DNA of 64,000 bases, taken from assembly GCA_965230535.1 (NCBI GenBank), contig OZ246010.1:2108001-2172000 (forward strand), in the 5' to 3' direction. This document shows, one piece after another, positions 44,289 through 53,525 of this stretch (positions are counted from its first letter, which is position 1; each line of letters starts with the position of its first letter). The notes below the pieces were generated by a model, which did not search any database, was not told the DNA's origin, and was given only the letters and a program-made list of their open reading frames with translations. The translations under genes were made by a program, and so were the position numbers. Origin of the DNA: JAUILH01 sp965230535. GTDB lineage: Bacteria; Bacteroidota; Bacteroidia; Flavobacteriales_D; JAUILH01.

Positions 44289-47200
44289 CTACCTCACCAG
44301 AACAAAAGCCGCCCAGAAGTAAGGATCATATTTTTGGCGCATCTCTTTTTGCACCTTTGTAAAGGCGTCTTCAATTGAATCTCCATTGCACAGATTCTCA
44401 TAAAATGCTACCATGAATTCGCTGGTTTCTTTGTCGGGAACTTGCCATAAACTCAGAATCATGTTGTCAACTCCAGCCATCATAAATGCCCTTTGCAGTC
44501 CGAACACGCCTTCACTTCCACTAACGTCCCCCAAGCCAGTTTCACAAGCACTTAAAACAGTGAGATTGGTTTCGCTTAAATCGAGTAAAGAAATTTCATA
44601 AGCACTTAAAATCCCGTCTTCACCATCATTTTCGTTGGAGTTTGCACCAGCCAATACAAGCCCAGATCGTTTCATTGGATCTGCACTCTGACTGTACATT
44701 TGGCTAGAAGATCCTCTGAATACAACATCTTCGGTGATTTCTTCTGTATTCTGTACCATTTCTTCCGGGTCGGGATAGAAGAAACCATGTGATGCCAAAT
44801 GAAGTACATCCGGCTTTTTCCTCATTAATGCATTTTTTAATGACTCTTCAGTTGCCGAGACATCCAGTAATAACTCATCTTTTAGCTGATGCGCCTTGAT
44901 AATTTCATGAATCTTCTCAACCTCCTGTCTGGTGCCTTCCAAGTAAGCCCAATCTCCATTTTCGTCTCCATAATTAACCCCTCCGATTAGCTCAAAAACC
45001 TGAAGCTTTTCCGTCGGAGCAGTGCCGGAAAAATGCGCAAGCGGATCGACTATTTCCTGAAACTTAATGCTGTCTGACACATAGTGTCTACCGTCCACGG
45101 ATAGCGCTGAAAATGCAATTTTATGCAGAATGCCACTTGGGGTGAAATACACTTTGTCCGCCCCTGATAAATGATTTTTCAAGCTATCCAGCACAAACTG
45201 ACCAAGTGAAAAATTTAAACGGCCGTTGTTACCATATAGTTTATCAATTCCCTTCTTTCGGGTGCTTGCAGTTTTATCAATTAAGTCCGTAAACTGATTC
45301 TCTGAGAATAGTTGAACGAATTCAGGTAGTTTTTTTCCGGAAGAATAGACCAGAGCATAGTATGCCTTATTGGCAGTTGTATCATTGGGCACGAAGGAAA
45401 TAAACTGAATATATTTTTCATTGGATTTCAGTTTTTCCTGAATAAAATACTGATCTAGATCGGCCAGGTACAGACTATTTTCTCCCAGCTCTTCAGAAAG
45501 TTCCTTTTCGTTTGATCTGATCTCACTTTCAAGAGACTTGTAAGTCTCTGACGATTCTGACAACCCTTCGTTGATTAAGCGAGACAATTGCTTTTTTGAA
45601 TCCTGCCAGGCTTGGTATTTCTGTAACATGGTCTCATCTCCTGAGCGCTGGAGACTCACTTTAAGCCTGTCGTTAGACCTCAACAACATGGCAGATAACT
45701 GTAACTCCAACCTAACCAGCTTAGCAAAAAACTGAGGGTGTCTGTGCCTGTAAGAATACGCAAAACGTCTGAAAGCCGTTAGGCTCGCATTGTTTGATTT
45801 CAACCAATTGAGTTTCTCCTTTTCTGAGAAGTAGCTAAAGTTTCTTTCGAGCTCCTTGGTGTAAATTTCCATCACACGGCTATGCTCTTTATGGGCTTCT
45901 TCATGACGGTTCAAAAACACTAAAATCTGACCTTTACTCAAATAGGCGGTTTGCAATGAGAAGTGATTTTTGCCAAACTTATCCTCACGCAACTTGATGC
46001 CCTCATTAGCCATGTCCAGAGCTGTTTGAGGTTGTCCTGCAGCCAGATAAGTCATGGCTTTATTGTGTAAAGTCACTGCTACTGAACTCACATCCTTTCC
46101 AAGTCTTCTTTCCTCTTCGATGGATAGGTCGTAATAATGAAAAGCACTGTCCCATGCCCCTAAAACCCTGTAACTTTCCGCAAGGTTGTTGTATTCTGCA
46201 GACAAGTCTCGTTCTCTGGCCTGGCCTTTTCCAATTTGAATTGATTTTTGAAGAAGCACAATACTCTTACGGGCATAATCTATGATGTTGTCGACATTGT
46301 CTTCCTCCATTTGAGCGGCAAACAGAAATGCGGAAGCTTTGTTGTTCAAGACTCCGGCCACTGCTGTGCTATTCTCGCCATATATTTCGGAATGAATGAC
46401 AATGGCCTGATCGTATAATTCAGTCGCCTGATCAATTAAACCAATTTCCGCATATACTTTAGCCCTGTTATCCAATACCCGGGCAAGATCCGGATGATTT
46501 TTTGGCAATTTTTCCTTGGCTATCTCATGCGCTTCCTGAAGGTGTTTTTCAGCTAAACCATAGTCGCCTATGGCCATGTAATTATTCGCCAGATTCACGT
46601 ACGTAAACAGAAGGTCGGACGCCAGAAGGTTTGCGTTATCCGGATGTTTCTGAATTTTTAAGGCCAGTTGTAAATACTTTTCGGCATTGTCGTAATCACC
46701 TATCGCAATGTTAAACAGTCCGTAATTATTTAAGATGGTTGCTCTTTCCAGATGATTGGTGCCGAAAGCATTTTTAGCCAGCTTCAGGGAGGTCTGATAG
46801 GTTTTTCTACAGTCAGCATAATTGAGGTCCTGAAATTGAATATTCGCCAACGTATTCAGGGCGCGCGTATATTCTCTGGAGTTCCTGCCAGACGTGTTTT
46901 CTATAATTGGCAAAGCCTGGTTTACCAACTTATAAGACTCTTTGATGTCATTTAACTCACTGCATACCTGAGATAAATACAACATGGTTGTTGCCCTGTT
47001 TGGGTGTTGTTCTCCCAGTACTTCAGCCTGACAGGACAAACAATTTTCCAATACTTTCTTTGCCTCACCGTATTCTGCATAGGTAATGAGGTTCATGCCA
47101 TATCTCTGTACGGCATTGCAATACCCTGCCTGACGTTTACCGTATGCTTTTTCCTGAAGATCAATGGCTTTCAGGTCAATTTTTTTAGCCGCATCATATT

Positions 47201-48323
47201 CGTTTAACCCAGCCAGAACTGTAGAATAATGACTTAATGTCACCGAATAGTTTGTCTGTGCACCTTCATCCAGATCCAGATCTTCATAAATCTGAATGGC
47301 TTTTTCCAGCCAGATTTTAGCCTGATCGAAAGCACCAACTTTCTCGTAAACGGCTCCCAGATTCATAACCGACAAAGCATAATAATCGCTTTCTGTTTTA
47401 TAAACCGACTCCTTAATCTCGAGCACTTTTTCGTACAGTTTTATTGCTTCATCATACCTAGTGAGATTGTCTGCTGCAACAGCCAGATTGTTAAGTGCTG
47501 TGGCATGATCTGCTGTGCTTTCTCCAAAGACCTTTTTTGACAATCTGGAGGTTTCCTTAAACGTATTGTAAGCGGCTTCATCATTTCCAGCGTAGATATA
47601 GAATTCGCCAAGAGAATTAAGACTCAATACATACATTTGACTGGCTGCTCCGAAAGAAGTCTTCATTAAATCGCAGGCATTCACATAATACGGTTCCGCC
47701 TCTTCAAAACGGCCATTGGTAAAATAAAAAGAGGCCATTGTATTGGAGACCACCAAACTCATGCTATCCAGAGGATCCCAGTTGTTTTTAGCGTAAGATT
47801 CTATCCATTTGTAGTTGCTTTCTGCTTCAGCGTTGGCCTGGATTCCGGCATACATATTCGCCATTTGCCAGCGGATACTCATCTCATTTTCATCATCCAA
47901 AATATTGAGATAGGTTTTGATTTTCAGAACGTGTTCCAAATGTGCACAGGCTCCTGCAAAATCTTCAGTATAACTGGAGTAGATGGCATTGTAGTAGACG
48001 ATTTCTGCAAAATCAGCGGTCATGGTATCACCCATGTCCATCATGGCCGATTGACACTTCTCACCTATCTCAACAGCAGATTGTGGCGCATTGGTCGCAT
48101 AATAAAGGTAGGCTACATTCGCTGCAACATTGGTGTAGGCTGTATCCAGATTACCTTTTTCCTCATAAATCTGCATGAGTTCGGTTCCGACAGAAATGGC
48201 TTTTTCGGAATCATCAGTACTAAGAAGATTTATAAAATCCTGATAGTTTGGTGTTTGCGACCAGCACAAATTCCCAACAAGGCAGAGAATGACAGACAGG
48301 ATATGTGCTTTAGGGAATAACAA
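44289..48323 (-). CDS. Secreted TPR-CHAT protein (caspase-like)
   Basis: The 1344-residue protein has a signal peptide (to CWSQ, residue 22), about 15 or more TPR repeats of kinesin-light-chain/TPR_12 type (residues 40-830), a coiled coil (about 860-960) and a C-terminal CHAT domain (about 1040-1344). The catalytic dyad is intact: H1179 in HLASHGFF and C1260 in SACETGLG. CHAT is a clan CD peptidase fold related to caspases and separase. The signal peptide implies action outside the cytoplasm. It is a single gene; no partner protease substrate is evident nearby. Terminated perhaps by the hairpin at 44121-44140. Confidence 0.93.
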   Translation of the reverse strand: MLFPKAHILSVILCLVGNLCWSQTPNYQDFINLLSTDDSEKAISVGTELMQIYEEKGNLDTAYTNVAANVAYLYYATNAPQSAVEIGEKCQSAMMDMGDTMTADFAEIVYYNAIYSSYTEDFAGACAHLEHVLKIKTYLNILDDENEMSIRWQMANMYAGIQANAEAESNYKWIESYAKNNWDPLDSMSLVVSNTMASFYFTNGRFEEAEPYYVNACDLMKTSFGAASQMYVLSLNSLGEFYIYAGNDEAAYNTFKETSRLSKKVFGESTADHATALNNLAVAADNLTRYDEAIKLYEKVLEIKESVYKTESDYYALSVMNLGAVYEKVGAFDQAKIWLEKAIQIYEDLDLDEGAQTNYSVTLSHYSTVLAGLNEYDAAKKIDLKAIDLQEKAYGKRQAGYCNAVQRYGMNLITYAEYGEAKKVLENCLSCQAEVLGEQHPNRATTMLYLSQVCSELNDIKESYKLVNQALPIIENTSGRNSREYTRALNTLANIQFQDLNYADCRKTYQTSLKLAKNAFGTNHLERATILNNYGLFNIAIGDYDNAEKYLQLALKIQKHPDNANLLASDLLFTYVNLANNYMAIGDYGLAEKHLQEAHEIAKEKLPKNHPDLARVLDNRAKVYAEIGLIDQATELYDQAIVIHSEIYGENSTAVAGVLNNKASAFLFAAQMEEDNVDNIIDYARKSIVLLQKSIQIGKGQARERDLSAEYNNLAESYRVLGAWDSAFHYYDLSIEEERRLGKDVSSVAVTLHNKAMTYLAAGQPQTALDMANEGIKLREDKFGKNHFSLQTAYLSKGQILVFLNRHEEAHKEHSRVMEIYTKELERNFSYFSEKEKLNWLKSNNASLTAFRRFAYSYRHRHPQFFAKLVRLELQLSAMLLRSNDRLKVSLQRSGDETMLQKYQAWQDSKKQLSRLINEGLSESSETYKSLESEIRSNEKELSEELGENSLYLADLDQYFIQEKLKSNEKYIQFISFVPNDTTANKAYYALVYSSGKKLPEFVQLFSENQFTDLIDKTASTRKKGIDKLYGNNGRLNFSLGQFVLDSLKNHLSGADKVYFTPSGILHKIAFSALSVDGRHYVSDSIKFQEIVDPLAHFSGTAPTEKLQVFELIGGVNYGDENGDWAYLEGTRQEVEKIHEIIKAHQLKDELLLDVSATEESLKNALMRKKPDVLHLASHGFFYPDPEEMVQNTEEITEDVVFRGSSSQMYSQSADPMKRSGLVLAGANSNENDGEDGILSAYEISLLDLSETNLTVLSACETGLGDVSGSEGVFGLQRAFMMAGVDNMILSLWQVPDKETSEFMVAFYENLCNGDSIEDAFTKVQKEMRQKYDPYFWAAFVLVR

Positions 48324-48329
48324 ATCAGT

Positions 48330-48605
48330 TTATTTTACATGGAGAACGTTCCTGTCTACATAAATCATCCCAAAAGGAATGAAAGACCCTAAAACTGCTT
48401 TGAAAGTGGTTGGATTGTCCCACTTAAAGGTCTCTCTCATCCACACAACTCCACCAATATATGCCACGAACAACACACCGTGAAGCATCCCCACAATTTT
48501 AACTGCTTCAGGGATATCCATGGCGTATTTAAGAGGCATGGCAACTAAAACAAGAATTAAAAAGGAAATGCCCTCGGCCCAGGATAATAGTCTGAAGTTT
48601 TTCAT
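48330..48605 (-). CDS. DUF3817-family membrane protein
   Basis: The 91-residue protein has three membrane helices and the conserved RLLSWAEGISFLIL, LHGVLFVAYIGGV and GSFIPFGMIYVDR motifs of DUF3817. Function unknown. It starts 6 bases upstream of the CHAT gene on the same strand, so both may be co-transcribed. Confidence 0.88.
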   Translation of the reverse strand: MKNFRLLSWAEGISFLILVLVAMPLKYAMDIPEAVKIVGMLHGVLFVAYIGGVVWMRETFKWDNPTTFKAVLGSFIPFGMIYVDRNVLHVK

Positions 48606-48720
48606 ACCGCTAAGTTACTGCATTTAGGGTTATTGGCGGGTGTTTTCGTTGGTGAATTCGGACAATGTTAAATTAATGTTACCTCAAAACGAAGGATTCC
48701 TGATTTCGGATCGTCCAAGT

Positions 48721-50997
48721 ATGAAACAAAACACACAAATGAAAAGATTTATCCCTGCTTTCCTACTCACTTCTTTTTGTACCGGTCCACTATTCGCACA
48801 AGATTTCTACGACATGAGTTCTGTTCAATCCATAGAGATCTATTTCGCCCAAAGCAACTGGGATCAACTCCTGGATGCTGAAAAAGCCGGGAACGAAGAC
48901 TACATTATGGCGGACAGTGTCATCTTAAACGGTACGGTCTTCGACAGTGTGGGTGTCAAGTACAAAGGCAACAGCACCTACAATGCCAATCAAACCAAAA
49001 ATCCTTTTCATATTGAGTTGGACACCTATAAGTCTCAGGACTACCAGGGGTACAAGGATATTAAGTTGAGTAACGTGGCCAAAGACCCGTCTTTCCTTAG
49101 AGAAGTATTGTCTTATCAAATCCTGAGACAATACATGCATGCGCCTAAATCTAATTTTGCCAATGTTTCTGTAAATGGCACCCTGATAGGTTTGTACAGC
49201 AACTCTGAGGCAATTACCAAGACCTTTATGGAGAGCAGAATTGCCGATAAAAACAACACCTTCTTTAAGTGCAATCCGCCTGACGGCGCAGGACCCGGAA
49301 CCAATGATTACCCAAACCTGGTATACTTAGGAACGGATAGCTCATTCTATTATGATGCCTATGAATTGAAGTCGGATTTTGGATGGGCAGACCTCATCAG
49401 TTTATGTGATTCTTTGGCAAACCAAATCAACGACATTGAGGACATTTTGGATGTGGACCGTGTTATCTGGATGCATGCGTACAACAATGTTCTGGTGAAT
49501 CTGGACAGCTATTCCGGTGGATTTACTCAGAACTACTATTTGTACAAAGATGATTTCAATCGATTTATGCCAATTATCTGGGATTTAAATGAGTCGTTTG
49601 GCCGTTTTTCTTCAACCGGATCAGGGAACCTTACCAATACCACTTCCAAGCAACAAATGGATCATTTACTTCATGATGGAGATGCGAGTTATCCTTTAAT
49701 CAGCCAGATTCTGAGCATTCCGGTTTATAAACGCATGTACCTGGCTCATTGCAAGACCATTTTACTCGAGAATTTTGACAACAATAGTTACTATTCTACA
49801 GGCCAAACACTTCAAACCTTAATTGATGGAGATGTGCAGGCAGATCCAAACAAATTCTTTACTTACGCTAACTTTCTGGACAATCTTGATAATGACGTTT
49901 CTGCTGGCGGACCTGGAGGTACAACTCCCGGAATCGCCAATCTGATGAATGGACGAAATTCTTATTTACTTGGTCTTTCTGATTTTACAGTAACTGAACC
50001 GGAAATTACCAACGTGCTTGAATCCAATAGCTCGCCAAACATCAATGATGTTATAGACATTACTGCAGATATTTTAAATGAAACTGACGTCTTCTTTGCC
50101 TACAGATACGACAGTCTGGCACCTTTCCAAAAAGTAACTATGTACGATGATGGGATGCACAATGATGGTGCTGCCGGAGACGGCACTTATGGCGCGAGTT
50201 TAAGTATGACCAATACCTATGCCCAGTATTATATCTATGCCGACAATAATGACATTGGTAAATTTTCACCCGTTCGAGCAGAGCATGAGTTTTATGAAAT
50301 TTTCACCGTAATACCACCAGTTGGCGATCTGGTGATTAATGAATTTCAAGCAGATAATGATGTGTCTGTGCTGGATCCTGCCGGTGAGTATGACGACTGG
50401 ATTGAGCTTTACAATAATGGTTCGAGCAGCATTAATTTGGAAAACTACTACTTGTCTGATGATGCCAGTGACCTGATGAAATTTCAGTTCCCGACAGGAG
50501 CGAGCATTGCTGCAGGAGATTACTACATAGTTTGGGCAGATAATGATTTAACTCAATCGGGTATCCATGCGCCATTTAAACTCTCGTCTTCAGGTGAAAT
50601 GTTATTCTTGTCTGATGCCTCAGGGCTTGTTGATCAGGTTGTGTTTGGTGCTCAAAATGCGGACGAAACTTATGGAAGGTATCCTAATGGAACAGGAAAC
50701 TTTCAGGCCATGGTGCCAACCCACAGTGCTCAAAACAGTAATGTGCTGACGATTTCAGATCCGGTTGATGAAAATCCAACATTTGTTCTTTATCCAAATC
50801 CTGCAGATGACAAATTGTACATTGACTTTGGTATTGCTCAAAACAAGGAAACTTTGGTAAATATATTTGATGGACAGGGTAAATTGATGCTTAAAAAAAG
50901 CATGACTACCAATACCGTTATAGATGTGTCGTCCTTTGCTCCGGGAATGTATTTTGCGGTAGTAGGGTCAAAAAGCGTGAAGGTAATTGTGCGCTAG
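48721..50997 (+). CDS. Secreted CotH-like kinase-fold protein, T9SS cargo
   Basis: The protein of about 758 residues has a signal peptide (MKRFIPAFLLTSFCTGPLFAQ). A CotH domain (about residues 30-430) shows SVQSIEIYFAQSNWDQLL, VGVKYKGNST, KDIKLSNVAKDPSFLRE and WDLNESFGRF. A lamin-tail domain (about 565-680, LVINEFQADND) and a T9SS type A sorting domain (FVLYPNPADDKLYIDF) follow. CotH proteins are atypical kinases known from spore coats; here it would be surface-exposed. ATG 48721 is chosen; 48739 is equally possible and GTG 48640 unlikely. The stop shares CTAG with the convergent gene. Confidence 0.87.
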   Translation: MKQNTQMKRFIPAFLLTSFCTGPLFAQDFYDMSSVQSIEIYFAQSNWDQLLDAEKAGNEDYIMADSVILNGTVFDSVGVKYKGNSTYNANQTKNPFHIELDTYKSQDYQGYKDIKLSNVAKDPSFLREVLSYQILRQYMHAPKSNFANVSVNGTLIGLYSNSEAITKTFMESRIADKNNTFFKCNPPDGAGPGTNDYPNLVYLGTDSSFYYDAYELKSDFGWADLISLCDSLANQINDIEDILDVDRVIWMHAYNNVLVNLDSYSGGFTQNYYLYKDDFNRFMPIIWDLNESFGRFSSTGSGNLTNTTSKQQMDHLLHDGDASYPLISQILSIPVYKRMYLAHCKTILLENFDNNSYYSTGQTLQTLIDGDVQADPNKFFTYANFLDNLDNDVSAGGPGGTTPGIANLMNGRNSYLLGLSDFTVTEPEITNVLESNSSPNINDVIDITADILNETDVFFAYRYDSLAPFQKVTMYDDGMHNDGAAGDGTYGASLSMTNTYAQYYIYADNNDIGKFSPVRAEHEFYEIFTVIPPVGDLVINEFQADNDVSVLDPAGEYDDWIELYNNGSSSINLENYYLSDDASDLMKFQFPTGASIAAGDYYIVWADNDLTQSGIHAPFKLSSSGEMLFLSDASGLVDQVVFGAQNADETYGRYPNGTGNFQAMVPTHSAQNSNVLTISDPVDENPTFVLYPNPADDKLYIDFGIAQNKETLVNIFDGQGKLMLKKSMTTNTVIDVSSFAPGMYFAVVGSKSVKVIVR

Positions 50998-51866
50998 TTC
51001 AATTTCTTAACCACTCTAAATCCATGATTGGAAAATGAGGCACGCTTGTTAACCGTTCCAATATCGTTTGAATTGAAAAAGTTGCAGGACGCACTTGAGC
51101 ACCACCAGGAACCGCCTCTGGCGCAGGCCACGGCTTCATTGTCTTTCCAGATTTCAGGTCGATCGGCACAAAACTCAAAACAATTGCCGTACATATCATA
51201 CAGTCCCCAAGGATTGGCCTGGTAACTTTTAACCGGGCTTGTGTACAAGTAATCTTCCTCTACCGTAACTTCTTTATGGGTCTCACTTTGCCAAATATTG
51301 GCATACAGATTCAGAGAATCCCTGCCTCCTTCAAAATGATAGGGTCCGGCTGTGTTTGCCCTACACGCAATTTCCCACTGGTCCACAGTAGGCAACTCTG
51401 CCTTCGCCCAGGCACAATACTTTTGAATGTCGTAATAGCTAATACAGGTTACCGGATGGTCCATTTTTTCTTCGATACCTCCCTCCGCTTCACCAAAAGG
51501 AAATCGCCAGTTTGCCGTGGAATCCATTACCCATTTAAACTCGTCCAAACCAACATAGAAAGTCATGGCGTTTTTGAACCTTTCTGCTGTTGTTTGGTAG
51601 CCCGTTTCTTCAATAAATACCTGCCATTGGGCGTTTGTGATTTCCGCCTCACTGATTAAAAATGATTCCGCTTCAACCTGTCTTTTTGGATTAATTCTGT
51701 GGTTTGTTTTACCGAGCTCATAAGTTCCGGCCGGAACCAGCACAAAGCCTTCGGGAATCTCATTTTTGTCACTTACTTTCTCCTGAAATTCCTCAGTTTT
51801 ATTGTGACATGAGACCAGGCTGAAGCAGCATAGAACTATTAAACTAAGGCCGCATTTTCTGTGCAT
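50994..51866 (-). CDS. Formylglycine-generating-enzyme-like lipoprotein (SUMF1 family)
   Basis: The 290-residue protein has a lipoprotein signal (lipobox LVSC, Cys20) and an FGE-sulfatase domain (VLVPAGTYELGKTNHRI; VTCISYYDIQKYCAWA; ELPTVDQWE; NPWGLYDMYGNCFEFCAD; GGSWWCSSASC; NHGFRVVKKLN). Cysteines C256 and C261 keep the C-x4-C spacing of the copper-binding pair of aerobic FGE, often lost in other family members, so true sulfatase-activating chemistry is possible. No sulfatase is encoded in the window. It overlaps the upstream acidic lipoprotein gene by 23 bases. Confidence 0.88.
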   Translation of the reverse strand: MHRKCGLSLIVLCCFSLVSCHNKTEEFQEKVSDKNEIPEGFVLVPAGTYELGKTNHRINPKRQVEAESFLISEAEITNAQWQVFIEETGYQTTAERFKNAMTFYVGLDEFKWVMDSTANWRFPFGEAEGGIEEKMDHPVTCISYYDIQKYCAWAKAELPTVDQWEIACRANTAGPYHFEGGRDSLNLYANIWQSETHKEVTVEEDYLYTSPVKSYQANPWGLYDMYGNCFEFCADRPEIWKDNEAVACARGGSWWCSSASCNFFNSNDIGTVNKRASFSNHGFRVVKKLN

Positions 51867-52665
51867 AATAGTCGTTTGCCATTTGCTTAATTTCCATCTC
51901 CATTTGATCGGTCAGTAATACGCCCGTATATTCCGTTTCGTAATTCTCGAAAAACTCAGAATTCTCATACCAGGTCTGGTATGCTTCAAATTCATCGTCC
52001 GCCATTAACTCCAAGAAGAAACTTAGGATGTAGTTATTATTGGTGTGATCGTACAGTTCAATCAAAAACGGGATTTTCTCGTATGCACCAAGGTTTCTCA
52101 GCTCTCTAAGGAAGGTATCCGAAATTTTATAGTTCATCTCTACACACTCGAATATTCTATCCACTACAAATACTCTGTTTTCTCTGATAAAATCGGACTG
52201 ACGTGTACTCATACTCGCTCCTGAATTGTCCCATGGCAAGCTTGAGAAAAGGTAATCGTCTCTATATGGAGCCGATTCGGCACACACCTGATCAAACCAC
52301 TCCGGATATGCAAAGCAGTATACAAACTTCTCGTCTTGAGTTAGTCCGTTCCACTCGCTTTCCGAAATCATTTTAAACTCAGCCATTTCATCAAAGTCCT
52401 CTGACTCCGGACCTGGTGGTTCCTTAATCAAACCAGCCACTTTTTCAGACTCCATGCAAAGGATCGTTTCAGATAATTCTTCCGGTTCTTCCTCTTCTAG
52501 TTGATTGGTGATTTCTTCCTCCTTTTCATCACTCTCTTCTGCGGATTCTTTAGGCTCTTCTTCAACCTGAGATTCATTTTGAGTGGCTTCTTCTGTATCT
52601 TCTTTTTTCTCGGAACTACAAGAATATAACAGGGAAAGGGCAAGTACCCAGACGATCTTTTTCAT
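51844..52665 (-). CDS. Acidic lipoprotein, hypothetical
   Basis: The 273-residue protein has lipobox LLYSC (Cys16) followed by a Glu-rich low-complexity linker to about residue 65, then a helical domain ending near the Lys-containing C-terminus. No family recognised. It lies between the gluzincin-like gene and the FGE-like gene on the same strand, overlapping the latter. Confidence 0.65.
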   Translation of the reverse strand: MKKIVWVLALSLLYSCSSEKKEDTEEATQNESQVEEEPKESAEESDEKEEEITNQLEEEEPEELSETILCMESEKVAGLIKEPPGPESEDFDEMAEFKMISESEWNGLTQDEKFVYCFAYPEWFDQVCAESAPYRDDYLFSSLPWDNSGASMSTRQSDFIRENRVFVVDRIFECVEMNYKISDTFLRELRNLGAYEKIPFLIELYDHTNNNYILSFFLELMADDEFEAYQTWYENSEFFENYETEYTGVLLTDQMEMEIKQMANDYYAQKMRP

Positions 52666-52709
52666 AGCTTGATGGTAATTTAGACAGGCACTAAAATATG
52701 AATTTGAAT

Positions 52710-53525
52710 CTATATTTCAGACATAATTTGTTTGCCGGAAGTAGACTTAAAGCGCCAATATTGGTCAAAGAAAATGGTGCCGGAAACCTGCTTGTCGAGA
52801 GACCGCAACAAATCCTTCAAATCATAGTCGCTTTTTCGGCAACAGCTCATGTACGATCTTAAAACTGACATGACCGTTTTATTCTGTGCTTTGAGTTTTT
52901 CGTTGACCAGATAAAAATACGACACCCCACCCCAATACATGAGATGATACTCTCCCTGTGTTCTGTACCACATAGCCAATTCTGCCATGGGTTTATCTTT
53001 GGAAAGCGCCTCCCTTTTAGAGGCAAACTTCTTGTCGTAAATGCCTTGCAATTCACTTGTTGTATAGATTCCCATTTCATGCATCACCTGATACTGAAGA
53101 AAAGTCGCAAAGCCTTCTGCAAACCAACTGTGTTTACGGCCAATAAATGGGATCGCTAAATGACTGATCTCATGCTGAGCAGTCCAGTCCTTCAGAAAAT
53201 CATCCAAACTAAAATTGGGGTTGATGTAGAAGTGTACACCCTGATCCTTTCCCCGGGATGTATGTGCCCAGGGCACGGGTTCTGAGGCGTTTGGATACTT
53301 AAAAATGGTGAAGGTGATGTCAAAAGGAAATTTCCCAAGTGTTCTTTGAACGGAGTTTGCGACAGAATCCACCCAGATTTTGACCTTGGCTTTTTGCTTA
53401 TCTGTAAAACTGTCTTCCCACACATAGCGGTATTGAGTTTTCTTTCCCTGAGCAAATACCTGTGACGAAAACTGACAAGTTACCATCAACAGAATTACAC
53501 ATATGACATTTTTTAATCCGCTCAT
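52710..53525 (-). CDS. Exported gluzincin-like metallopeptidase
   Basis: The 271-residue protein has a signal peptide (to QVFAQ) and the zinc motif HEISH (H118, E119, H122) with the third ligand E137 in WFAEGFATFL, the HExxH-x14-E spacing of gluzincins (peptidase MA-like). Catalysis is plausible; substrate unknown. ATG 53525 overlaps the phosphatase stop (ATGA), which fixes the start and suggests translational coupling. Confidence 0.82.
   Translation of the reverse strand: MSGLKNVICVILLMVTCQFSSQVFAQGKKTQYRYVWEDSFTDKQKAKVKIWVDSVANSVQRTLGKFPFDITFTIFKYPNASEPVPWAHTSRGKDQGVHFYINPNFSLDDFLKDWTAQHEISHLAIPFIGRKHSWFAEGFATFLQYQVMHEMGIYTTSELQGIYDKKFASKREALSKDKPMAELAMWYRTQGEYHLMYWGGVSYFYLVNEKLKAQNKTVMSVLRSYMSCCRKSDYDLKDLLRSLDKQVSGTIFFDQYWRFKSTSGKQIMSEI

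Noticed and set aside
44289..48323. TPR-CHAT protein as part of a CRISPR type III-E (Craspase) or gasdermin system
   Set aside because: It has a signal peptide, and no cas gene, array or gasdermin-like gene lies nearby.
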